This document shows, piece after piece, positions 42,601 through 55,049 of a DNA stretch of 64,000 bases (position 1 is its first letter; each line of letters starts with the position of its first letter). This DNA is from Balanoglossus misakiensis (taxonomy: Eukaryota > Hemichordata), in NCBI GenBank assembly GCA_040954595.2, contig CM082584.2, positions 6,138,001 through 6,202,000 on the forward strand. Reading direction: 5' to 3'. The notes under the pieces were generated by a model, which was given only the letters and a program-made list of their open reading frames with translations, had not been told where the DNA came from and searched no databases. The translations under genes and the position numbers were made by a program.

Positions 42601-44516
42601 GGTGTCAGAGATTTGACCCGGGGGTGTCGCAGGGGAACATTCATATTTTTCTCACCCGGCAGCCGTGATACACAAGTATGCATTAATCCCGTCGTTATTT
42701 CTCATGAAAATATCATGTTTACGACGACATTTAAATTTCACCTATGAAGCAATATATTGCGTACGTACATGTAAATGCTAAAAACATATTGTCAAGCATA
42801 TCATCGCTGTATATTAGACGTGGCTTAGCGATTTATCCGCGAAACGACTGTGCGGTATGTAGAAGTTAGATTCCAATATGACGTAATCGCCCAAAGAAAG
42901 ATGAATCTTGTTCAACATAAGGGGTTCTTCTTTAGTCTTTACTGTTGATTCCAGATTAATGGATTATTGGTTGATATATATTGCGTGTATCTGGATAAAA
43001 ATAGACCCTGATATAAACTTGGCAATCAGTTTCTGTATATCCAGAACATATCTGTCAAGACAGTCTCGGGCAGAGGACAACGGCTGGCCAAAATCAACGG
43101 TCGTGCCAACTTAAAGCTCCTGTACCATTAGCTGTAACTACTCGCATGTTTTCAGAATTTTTGTTTTGTGTATCTACTGCAGTTTCTTGTTCAAATCCCT
43201 GAAACATAAGGAATTGTTCAGTATCAAGTTTATTAACACAGCCGATAGGTATATAGTCAGCACTGTTATTGTGCAAAATTTGTATTCTAGTCCGGACTAG
43301 AATTCATATGTCAACAATAACAATAGTCGTTACACACACAGGCTATGTCGACAAGCGGGGCACTGGGTAAATTAGCATGCTGTTTGGAGTTGAACAAGAA
43401 ACTGCATTTAGTACACATAACAAACTTACCTGGAAATGAAGCCAGGAGACACAGCTAATTCCCTTGAAGAATCTGATCGAGCTAGCTATAGCTAGGCTAT
43501 TAAGGAGATTTCCAACTCGTTAAACCCTGAACAGTAAACTGCGCAACCAATCAAATTGATAATCTACTGAGGCGGCAGTGATCCACTCTGGAAACGCTGA
43601 AATAATACACCACTCGCTCGTAATTGACACAAGTTGTAAGTCAGAGGGTATAGGCGCGGGTTCGTCTAGGTACCTACAGGGAAATGCTGCTTTGATTGCT
43701 GGTGAAAGTCTCTCGCTCTATTGAATTCCTCTCCTTGCGGCTTCCTTTGTAAGTTTCATCAAAAGACGTCTATTTGGCTCTCCAGTTTTCTTTGCCTGGT
43801 TAAGCATGAGGCCCGGTTTAATCGGAAATTTACAACGATTATTTTGTATTTTTCCGTGCTTGTATAAATCCTTGCTATATTACCTCTATGTTGTTTTGTG
43901 TTTGTGACGAAGAGTGAATGTATTGAACTTTGTTTTAGAGCAACCGTCTGGCGATCAAAACATTGCGAATTGGCGGTCGTTGGAATAGCACTGGCGTTCA
44001 GGTACCGATTCACAAGAGACAGAAAATTATGCTAATTATTCTCTGTACTTTCAGCTAGTACGCATAATTGTGTTACTGTAATTGTGTGTACGTATAGGGC
44101 TAGAAGACGCATTTTCCTTGCTTCATATGTTTGTTCTCTTGGGCAAGGTAAATCCAAATCATCGTACAATCCCCTCTTTTGTGTACACATACATGTGCAT
44201 AGAATATCTCTAAATTGACGATGAAAGATTTCACATGAAAGGTATACCGATATACTCGGTAAGCACTCCCATTCAATAAACACAAAAACCTGTATCATCC
44301 TGTACGCAGAAAACCTGATGAAGTCTGATTTCTCAGACGAGAACGTTATGCTTTTATAAATAATACAGTGACAACCAGAATACAGTGGAGTGGCCTAGCT
44401 TTCACGTGTCTTAGGTGGTACATGTACATGTATATGAGGATAGCTTACAGCAAAAATACTACTTTGTCTGTGCAGCTCGCTTTTCATCCTAGAATCGTTC
44501 GCTTAACGCATGGCGG
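39601..44516. other. Intergenic, no gene seen
   Basis: AT-rich sequence with only short chance ORFs and a (TCTG)n array at 39851-39905. No splice-flanked conserved domain was recognised on either strand. Confidence 0.6.
39851..39905. repeat. (TCTG)n microsatellite
   Basis: About 13 tetranucleotide copies with two CAG-type interruptions, followed by a (GTAC)n run. Confidence 0.9.
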
Positions 44517-45683
44517 CTACGTAAATATCCGCGCTAAATCCACAAATACCGGAGAATATGTCTCTTTATTTCCCAGGATCTGTTCGCAGTAATAAAGTTG
44601 TCCCTTTTTCATGAAGTCCCATATCTCGAAGAGTTCGTCTGGAGTCACCTCGTGAACGGTCAACAGATAGTAGTAATTGCACGGTCGATATTGCTGCTCG
44701 GAGACTTTGAAGCCGGCGTGGTGCCGGGGCACTACCCGCAGTTTGTCCCAGCAGACGCCGACGTACACGTCCTCCAGCGGCAACAGCGGCGTCTGCAGCG
44801 AGATCTCGTACGTGTCTCGGACCACGTCGGCCGACATGACGTAACCGGTTCCCGAACAAAATGGCGGGTACGCGTCGCCCGGGTAGAGCTGGGCGGACAT
44901 GTACCACTTGTGCGACGAGTTCCTGTTTGGAGCCTGTCGCAGATAGACATAGCCCGCGGCGAAGCGGCTCGTGTTGGCCTTCGGGAGGAAGTCGATTATT
45001 CCCGCGTAATTCAGGTACATATCGTCGTCGGATTTGAACACATATTTCGCCGTGGGGCAGTAATACCTGACCCATTTGAAACCCATGATACTCTTGATCG
45101 TCAGATTATAATACGAATCCATGAAGTCCCCCATAATGATATCGTCATATTCGTCCTTCTCGATCTTTACAAGTTTCCTGACTCTGCTGTCAGCGCTGTT
45201 CCCGAGCAGAAACATTGTTATCGCACGCGCGTTGCCAACGACTTGTATGCTTCCCCAGGTTTGTCGTATGGCTTCCCTGCGCTCGAAATTGTCCACCCTC
45301 GAGCTGACCAGCACGAGCAGAAACACCTGAGCTCGGCTCTTCTCGACGCTGTCACACTTATAAGGGTTGCTGAGCAAGAACTTCAAGTCCCTCGCGACGC
45401 CGTCGTGATGCAGATACTGAGACAAGCAACGGTTGTCACGGTTGCACGCGGTGACATCCGCAGAACGGGTCAGATTTTGCAAAACCGTTTCCCGCGCGGA
45501 CGAGCGATTTCCCAAGACGGCGACGACCTGCCGACCGAAGTCCGTCATCTTGCGTTTCCGTTCTCCCTCCACACTTGAGACTTCTTCGCCGGGTTTCATA
45601 AAATACAGATACAGGCACAGGTTGAGTAGCGGTAACAATGATAGCAGTAATAGCCGTACAAAGAGTTTATCCTTCATTGCCAT
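44517..45683 (-). CDS. Beta-1,3-galactosyltransferase-like protein (GT31), intronless
   Basis: A complete 388-residue ORF. It is a type II Golgi enzyme by layout: short cytosolic start, hydrophobic anchor at residues 8-28 (LFVRLLLLSLLPLLNLCLYL), stem, then catalytic domain. GT31 landmarks are RREAIRQTWG (135-144), the DxD metal site in KSDDDMYLN (DDD at 219-221), FCSGTGYVMS (275-284) and EDVYVG (304-309). The family transfers Gal or GlcNAc in beta-1,3 linkage from UDP-sugar onto glycan acceptors. The exact donor and acceptor cannot be read from motifs. All expected catalytic motifs are intact, so it should be functional. It is flanked on both sides by gene-free DNA. Confidence 0.93.
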   Translation of the reverse strand: MAMKDKLFVRLLLLSLLPLLNLCLYLYFMKPGEEVSSVEGERKRKMTDFGRQVVAVLGNRSSARETVLQNLTRSADVTACNRDNRCLSQYLHHDGVARDLKFLLSNPYKCDSVEKSRAQVFLLVLVSSRVDNFERREAIRQTWGSIQVVGNARAITMFLLGNSADSRVRKLVKIEKDEYDDIIMGDFMDSYYNLTIKSIMGFKWVRYYCPTAKYVFKSDDDMYLNYAGIIDFLPKANTSRFAAGYVYLRQAPNRNSSHKWYMSAQLYPGDAYPPFCSGTGYVMSADVVRDTYEISLQTPLLPLEDVYVGVCWDKLRVVPRHHAGFKVSEQQYRPCNYYYLLTVHEVTPDELFEIWDFMKKGQLYYCEQILGNKETYSPVFVDLARIFT

Positions 45684-48600
45684 CGTATGTTGTGTAAGTG
45701 TGTTATATGGCTACAATTCCATTCACATTAGTATACACGTAACAAGTGTAACTGCGCATGACGGATACCCACCTAGACGTTGACCCATAGACGGTTTTTT
45801 AAACAAGGTTATTCATCATTCAGATGTATTGGTGCACATTGTCCCACTTCCCGGCATGCATGTCAGAATCACATGTGAATATAACCATTTTAACCTCGTT
45901 GCCTTGGTAACCACGGATCCGATGCTGGGTTTACGGAATATGAAATTCGAGCAGCGCTGCACGATCGCGGTTCGGTCGGCTGCAACAGCTTATGACAGAG
46001 ACGGGTTGGCGAAGGGTTGCAGTTCTACATAAAAAAATCGAAAGAAAAAAAATATTGAACTAGATACACCAAAGCCAGTTGTCCGATCGAGTTGGTGGTA
46101 AACCTGAAAAATGGCGGGTAACTGAAATTTACGATGCACAGTCACACAATTCTGTTAGGACTGCAAGAGACTTGAGCCCCACCCCCACCCCCATCCCACC
46201 CCACCCCCCCAAAAAAAATCAATTGATTAAACCCAACGTATAATTATCAATTTCTTGAACACGACATCGAATCTTCTCCAATGCATCCTCTCAAGTGAGT
46301 GAAAGACATCCTTGTCTTCAATTCTGAATGATGGCGCAGTTATATAAAACGTACGTGGTTAAGATAGCGGCCTGAACAGATCGCATGCAACAATACAGCG
46401 TTTTACACATTAGTAGTCCTACAATATATTTTAAGATACCCGTGTACTTTGGGTTAAACAATCCAGCTTGGTACTTACCGTCGCCGGAACAACATGTAGT
46501 GAGAGTGCACGCTCTCATACACGGGGACACTGCACAGTTCTATTCATCCATATGCGTTGACGAGCGCAACCATACACCAAAAACAGTCAACCAGCCAATG
46601 CATTGATATGGCGGAACACGTCGTGGGGATATCAAGGGAGAACTCATTCTCGCCAATAGGTAACTCAGGTACCAAACGATGGGCAGATTTCAAGAACGTA
46701 GCATTCTGGATTTTGACCCTTCCATCCGTTTGAATAAAAGGCGGTGTAATATATAACACACGTTATTACAGAGCACGTGGATGAGGGTAGCAATTCTAGC
46801 ATAATTTAAAAACTATTTTGATTTAAAGTCAAGCAACTGATATACATGGGAGACAATGGGTACTCTCGATCCGATTACTATCATCACCATCATCATTGTT
46901 GAAAATCACTATAAAATATGTACGAAGGAAAAACAACAAATTTGCTATATTATTGATAATATTGTGCACCCAATATGCATTGTGAATGTACAACACATCA
47001 TACAATTCGATAAAAATTACAGTACAACAAACGATAAGTCCATGTCACAAGATATTTAAATTCTGAAAGAGCTTAATTCGTCCAGCTGTAAGTGAAGTAA
47101 ATCACTTAAGATGGAATGAATAAAGTCATGCCGTTACGCTAATCAGCTCCGCGGTAGTCGTTAACCCCTGCATACCTACATTCTCTGTGACTTGCCCCCA
47201 ACATTCTAAAGTCTCGTCACAAATGAACATTAGCGACGTTAAGTGGCTTGCTCACGGCGAGCCCTGGGCAGTTCATCAGCCGAATTGAACGACTTGCTGA
47301 GAAAACACTCGACCCCTGCCGTCACACAATGTCAATGAGTTTCAATGTGTAATGGATTTTGTTTCTTTCGACAGATGAAGGTAATAGGGAATATGTAAGG
47401 CCATGAAAAGTTACAATGCACATTCGATGTTCATCTTATCTGACCGTGTTTGTTGTACACGAACGCGGCGAATTACTACACCAGTGGTAATATAAAGAGA
47501 AGCGATTTTGCTTTCTGAACGCATATTCAATCGAAGATTATCATTTCAGGGATTGTCGCTTTCCCCATCCATCTATGATAATAGGCGATTACTGACGATA
47601 AAGAAGACGAATGTTTCCCTTAATTACAGCTACCCATTAACTATTTTATTATTATAGTAGCACCCGTTGGCTGTTCTTTATCGATAGTTTGTTACTCAGA
47701 TACAATGTACAGCCACAGTGCCTGTAATACCCTTGCCCTTTTTAAAGAGCAAAGACATGCTTAGAATGATGCCTCGAGAGACAATACAGATTTAAGTGTA
47801 AGCACTCGCTGAAACTTGATACACGGCAGATAGGGCTTCGAACTCTTAGTGTTTATAATAATAATAACATTTCTTTATATCAGGATATAAAATAAGTATT
47901 AGGTATAAAATCCCATAGACTTAACAGATATAAAAAAGGGAAAACACCACACATTTAAAAAAGACCCTAAAAAGTATATTAACCCCAGAGGTTAACACGT
48001 TGTACAAGTACGAGCACCCGAGAATAATTTGTCAAACATCGTTATTAGTTTCATTAGAGTTCACATCGAACCTTCGTACTTGGAGTAACAAGCTCAGCAG
48101 CTAAAGTTACAGAAAACACTGTAGCCATACCAGAATTGAAATAGTTTCTTGAATGCGTTTTATTGATATTCATATTATTTATATTATTTTGTAAGCAAGG
48201 CAATAAATGCGTCCCACTCAGATTATACATATCATTTTAAAATTATCCACGTTGGTGAAACCAGGTGTTATATACCATGTATGCCTATAATCCCGAGACT
48301 ACGTTCGCGAAGAAGATGATCTGGCCTGCATGTAGAACAAAATGCATACATGTAACACCAAGATTGGCCAAGGTCGTAATCGATTCCTCGGTTACACCCA
48401 TCGGCCTTCCGATCATTCTCGTTCTGTGTTCACCGCTAATAAAGCTTCGCGTTTTGCGGGATTTAAAACAGAAACTCCCCCGGGAGCCAGCAACTCTGAT
48501 CATTGTTTACCACCGCAACACTTAAATGCAAGTCCACTGAACTGCCGTGGAACCCTGGCGAGTGCAAGGTTCCGATTTCGATCTAAAGGGCTCGGAGACA

Positions 48601-51600
48601 GCTTCAAAAAATGACTGGTTACGGCTTGCTGCAAATATTAACATGATTAATGTAGCCGAGCATGTATATCCACATACACAGATTTCTGTAGGATTTAGAG
48701 ATGTTAGTTTGCTTATTTTATGCATCATTTTTAAAAAGCCTTGGACCAGATTTAGCGAAGGCGTGGAATCGCGTACGTGTTATTAAACAAAGCTGGCATC
48801 GCCTCAAGAGATGAACAGACGTACATGACTTGTAAAGCGTGCACTGTCGAAAGCTGAGATTGGACCTTTTAGATAATTACTGACAGCAGTTTTACAATGC
48901 TGTGCAGATATATGCAACGCATTTAAAGGTCATTATTTTATAAAAGCATTGCCATGGCGATAAGTAAGATGAAATGAATTTACCGTAAGCCAAAACGTTG
49001 ATCTGTTCTTCACAATTATGAAATGATGATATCATAGACACATGTGTAACTGTAGTCAGTATACAGTTTGTTGAAATCAAAAGGAAACAAGCTTTTTTTG
49101 TTTTATTTTGAGGATATTTTGGCCGTTTTGATTATTTAAGTACAGCATTTAACGCTTCTCATGTAGGACCCATATAGGATGAACTTGAACTATTTTAAAA
49201 CTGTAATGATATTGGAAATATTGACAATTTGCTCGCAAAACCAATCATCTGCTATTTGGTATACAGTTTTGAGCCCGCCGAAAGAGTAAACCTATGAAGG
49301 GTCTTTATCATTCACATCTTTCTGACAGAGCTCTCTCAGGGTTTAGTACATTTTCTGTTTACGTAGGGAAGTTGACATTCAGATCGATCATCAAAACAGT
49401 GAACAAACAGAGACAGAGCAAACATTGATGAGTTTCCGTGTTGTGATCTGAAATAATGATATACACAGCAGACATCATTAATGAAAGGTTAGCTTTGCAT
49501 TCATTCTTACATCGAGTTTGGGGGTGTTTTGGCGGGCATTTCGGATCTGGACCAACCTTGTCTGTTCTCTCTCGTCTTTTCTTGATTAGGGCATGTGTAC
49601 AGCTTGCCGGAGCTCGCTGTCATCAATATATGAGATTCAGGTCCTTCAATAAGAAATTGGCATAGCCAAATCGGTATCATGACATATATGGCCCTAAAGT
49701 GACAATATCAGTATGCGTTGTGCATTTTGTCAACACTCATTCACAACCACCCACGACAATTTAAATTGTGTCTGGCAGGTGAAAACGTTATTTGGTTCTC
49801 AATGATTAATGTATTTCTTTGCAATTTAATTTGCCTGTTTTCGTTTCAGCCCGGGATTTTGCTCTGACCTTTATTGTACTTTAATCTTGCAATGGTATTT
49901 TTCAGCTGTTCATGATTGAAAAGCGTTAATTAGTGATGCTTGATCTATGATGGAACGCCAGAAGTTTATTATATTGGTTACAGGTCTGCATGGTGTTTAA
50001 TAAAAGACGAACGCCGCCCTTTGGTACTTGTCAGTTTCTTGGAAAATACTGGTGATATCATTACTGGCTGCGTGCGCATTTTAGATTATACACAAATCAT
50101 ATGAAACGTCTCTTGTAACATTTATCACCATCAAGTAACAGATGTTTAGCGCAGAGGCGCATGAATCACCTTCCTGTACTAAAAGGACTAGTCGTGAAAG
50201 CAAAAAAAATTAAACTTTGGAAAGTAGGGCAGACTTTAACTCGATTTGTATTTATCTCACGTGACCGTCTAGCCAATAATGCGTTGCTTTGATCGGCGGC
50301 TTCATCAATGAAATTTTAACGCCGTGTAGTGTAGCGTGGCACCACCGGACACGTTGATACGCCGCGTAATACAACAAGGAGACGTGTAAGTACTATTGGG
50401 AAATGAAGGTATGCAAGACACGACAACTTGTGAATGTCAAATCGTCTGAATTTGGTGAATTGTAAGCTACTGTTAAGATTCCGTTGCACACATTCAGTCA
50501 CAGGCTAGGCAGTATTTGTATAAGTCATTCTGAAAGTAAAACACATACGCCATCGCAAACCTTTCTCAGATACGCAAATATTTAGCAATATAGTTACATA
50601 ATTTCTTATACACAAACACAACATCTCAGCTTGTCCCAAAACTAATTATTAAATAATTGATGTACATGTATTCTCATGACTTAAACATGAAAATTGTGTA
50701 TTTTTTGTAGCCAAAAGTTGTTAATTTCAAACAAACGCGGCTACTAAAGTTGTCAATTTCCAACACAATACGCGTTTAATCTTGCCCCGGGGAGCTAAAC
50801 AAGAAATCATGATTGCTCTACAGAATCAAAATAATGAAGAAAAAAATTGCCAAATGTGGAATCGGCCTCATAAATCACGTTTAAATTTGCGTCGCCGATT
50901 TCAATACTGTATAGTTTTCCTGGAAAGCTCGCGAAAATGGGCTAAATGGCCTTATTTCATCCAATATAATCCTTCAGTGACGTTTAATTTCGTGGAATTC
51001 CTGATCAAAATGGTCCGAGCGGCGGATATTGAAAAATGAATAATGTGTATGTAGGGAATGAGATGTGACCTAACAACTCAATTTGTATATACACGCTTAA
51101 TTAATTGTGATTTTCTTCTGAAAATGCTACAGTACTACGACCTGATCACAATCATTCAAATCCTGAAAATATATATTTGGTTCAGCATGCAGCGACTAGC
51201 GCAAATGTAGACTATGTCATTAACAATGACTTGTTCCCCACGTATACGAAGGCTTATCGTCCGATCCTCAAGGTCTTGCGCGCAACCCATACAGTTCCAC
51301 TGTTTGTATAGCTGTGCCAGTCACATGCAGTCACCTTTGTGACGTAAAGGTCCCTGATAGAAGCAAAGGGCAATACCACTCGGTTAGAATGACGTAACGA
51401 CTGAATATAAGGCCTTCGGTAGTCATGGAGATGTTGTTATTTACTTAATGTCACGTTGATCATATGGCTAAGACAGTGCAGTGCTGGCAGTTTATGTCTG
51501 CGCATTGAAAAAGAACCGGAATACAGACACTTTCACACGACACGATAGAATGTTCATAAATAGGATTGAAGAATATTACGCCGTGCGACACCCTGCATGC

Positions 51601-51929
51601 ACGACTCTGTAGCTTTGCTCGTTATACTGTACCTTTGAAAATGATTAACTATATGTTTACTCGTCAGATGATTTCTATGTGGCGAGACGTTCTGGACATA
51701 GTTGTGTCAACCCCAGCGTTGTGTCCGTCAGGAAAGTATCGCCACATTCGAACTGGGCTACATAGTGTGTTTATTCACTTGTATTCGCGAACACATTCAT
51801 ACTTGGAAGTTCTGGCTGACAATTTAAATCTAAAAACACAAAGGAAAGGGGAACTACCCACAGCCGCCGCCTTGTGATACATCAACGACTGTTGCGTAAG
51901 ACGTCCAACGGGTCACGTCGACATTGGTG
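45684..51929. other. Intergenic, no gene seen
   Basis: About 6.2 kb with short chance ORFs only. It includes a C-rich tract near 46176-46210. A promoter for the galactosyltransferase (right of 45683) and for gene D (left of 51930) should lie here but no clear box was identified. Confidence 0.55.
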
Positions 51930-51993
51930 ATGGATCGAATTTGTTCGGCGTTTACGGCTTTGTCGTTCTTTGCTGTCTGTGTGCATGCATCAT
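51930..51993 (+). CDS. Gene D exon 1: signal peptide
   Basis: MDRICSAFTALSFFAVCVHA is a typical secretory signal. The exon ends in phase 1 at CAT|GTAAGT. The start is the only ATG giving this reading. Confidence 0.85.
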
Positions 51994-54900
51994 GTAAGTT
52001 GTTCTACGTCATCACACGTCCAACTACCGAAGCCAATCATCTGTTGTGTACCTAGAAAATTTGTCTTTGTCTGAAAGCCATTGTCACACTTACCTGTTGA
52101 ATACGTAACACTATGTGTAGACTGACGTGTATGTACTTATCTTGATGGCGTGGAGGACGTCGTCTAATTCTAATTTACAGTGTCATACAACTAAGAGCTT
52201 GAAGTAACTTTTTTAATATGCCAAATTTCGATTTATTGACCTAAGTGGACAGGAGAAATGTGTAGCTCCGAATGAGGAACCAAATTCGCCAAAAAATCAG
52301 TTATCTGCAAACATGGCGGCATTACAAAGACACAATATTATTTATACGTAAATGATTAGTCTTGAACGACACATGTTATAATTATTTTGTTTTTTAAGAT
52401 ACATGTATGTTATAGATCTGAAATGAAATATCGCGCAAGTATTTTTTCGCATTAAAATTACTAAATATTTCCCAGCAAAATTGGATTCGGGTCAATTCGA
52501 ATTCAGTTTGACCCTGGTCGTAAGCAAAATATGGCAAAAGATGACATCGGTGGCAAAATCACAAAATGATCAGAGATGTTTATTCTGTAATACTGAAATG
52601 TCAAAATTATTGCGTATTCTATCATATCTCTCTCTCTATGCCAGTATACCTGGACCAACATTGCGGAGAGACTATAGTCAGTGATGGTGACCGTGTCTAT
52701 TCTCAATATCCAAAATATTATGACAACAATCTGGACTGTCGAGTTGTATTCCAGGGACCACTCTATTATCAAAGAGTTACTCTAGATGTAAGTAACAAAT
52801 GGCAGTGACGATTAAAGGTAGTACGCGCCTCGCCTATCAAAGTTGTGAACCAATTCTCATATTTTGCTCGAGGCTATAATAATTCTCTCTTGTACTTGAC
52901 AATACACATAAAGGCTCACCGTGCAGTATTTTCAATGAGGGAGCAAAATTGTCTAAAATTTTAAATTCAAAATGGCCGCCAAGGAAAAATATGGTGGACA
53001 CCACGTTTTCTTCTTTGCTTTCATAACGACTCCACCTTAAGTGGAAACGTGCAACCTCAGTGGCTGCACTCCACTCAAAATATCTTATCCAATGACATTT
53101 CATTTATTTATAGCCAATTTTACAACGTCAGTTGATGTACTGTGGACATTTCTGTATCATTGAATGACAAATACAAAACTTTGTCAACTTAAATATGTCG
53201 TTCTCATTCCATAGATTAACAGTTTTCCCTGCTGATGATATTTTGCAGTTCGCATGGATTGACGTCGATAACTACCTTGGTTCCTGCCCCGATTATATCG
53301 AGATTTACGATACGGATGGCAATCAAATTAGGAAATACTGCGGTGCTGGGGAGCCGGCCGACATATTCGCCAAGGGCAGGAACATCACACTGCGCATGGT
53401 GACTGACGGCAGCCGGGTTGACAACGGATTCGGACTCGTGTTTACATCCTATCACTACAGTAGGTATTGCATGGAATGTGTGAGATGATAGCGTCTTTAC
53501 AGTACGAATCAGAATCACATGTAAGTGTAGGGTTTTATCCGCTTGGTTTTTCGAGTGCTTCAAATGCTCATTGCGAAAATAACACAATTTCACAGTGGTA
53601 CTGAGCCGGCGCGCCTGTCACCATGGATATTGTGGATATGAATAACGCAGCGACTGAAACAAACGACCTTCATTATTCAGCCGGTGGCTGTAATTCCGAC
53701 TTTTACAAGCACCGTGGCTTTGATCATGACATTGATAGATTTATCGGCCGCCAATCGATCCATCAGGATTCTCTTTTCGGCATTCTCAATTACTAAGGTT
53801 AATTAAGTGCCAAGTGCGAGATTTCGAAGTCTAAAAGGAGATTTCGGGATATTCGCTATAAATTAGTGTCAGGGTCGAGATGGAATTTTAAAAAGGCGTG
53901 GATGGGTATTTGTTGGGGAGGTCGCAGTTTGTCATGCACGGACAAGAGCAACACGGAACAGAACAGAAAAGAAACATATACATTCGACGAGTTTGCTTTG
54001 GCAAAAGCGGTGTTCTCGTCAATGGTTTCTTGTGATAGGGTACACTGATTTTCAGACATCCCCAGTTATAGATAGTCAAGCTTATTCAGGGACTTCTATT
54101 ACAGTATCGTTCGCACCCGGTATTGTATTATTGGCTCTTCTCCGATAAAACTGACAACTACTTTGCTGGTGACATGAAAATCGACTTAACGTGCAACCAT
54201 CGCCTTCTGATCATTCAACGCACGTCGAACTTCTGTTTACACCGGCATCATTCTTACACACGGCCCACTATAGACATATCGTAACCGATGTTCTTGTCGT
54301 GCCATGCATGAAGGTGTTAAATTCCGCACTTCACTCTCTGAAATACATGTATTTTTTTCTGTCCATACATGAAGGTGAAAGTTCCCCCAACAACCTTTCA
54401 TTTTATTTTTGCACCGCTATCCGCTTTCTCTCACCCAGATCACATCTCATCATCGTTATTCTCACTTATTAAGTTGCATAGGCAAACCGGTTCTCAAATA
54501 ATATTTCACCACTTGTGACATAGTGTTCCAGGCGCACCCTCCAAGCGATTCTTGAGTAGACTATATTCTTAACTAAACCAGGTTTATATAGGCAGATTCG
54601 AAAGTAAATAGAAAATTTAGATGTTACAAGTTTAACCGTTTCCAGTTAGCGGATTACAAACACACCAAGAACATTGTGAAAGCAAGACGCCCTCAAACGC
54701 AGCTAAACTAAACTGTATACTGTTCTCCGTTCTCCTACAGATTACGACAAAGCTTGTAATTCAAGTTATGAATATCGCTGTAAGAATGACCGTTGTATTA
54801 ACAAGTCCCTGAGATGCGATGGTCGAAATAACTGCAATGACGGATCCGACGAAAGTGGTTGTTCAAGTACGTACTCTAGAAATTCACATTTACATGTGTT

Positions 54901-54998
54901 CATATGTGTCGCCCCAACGCCCCGTCAATCTGACATGATTGCTAAGTTGCTGTCTGTCTGTCTGTCTGTCCGTCTGTCTGTCTGTCTGTCTGCCTGCC

Positions 54999-55049
<51 letters not shown>

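Noticed and set aside
44598-45578. 326-residue ORF on the plus strand
   Set aside because: Antisense to the galactosyltransferase; no recognisable domain, while the minus frame has all GT31 motifs.
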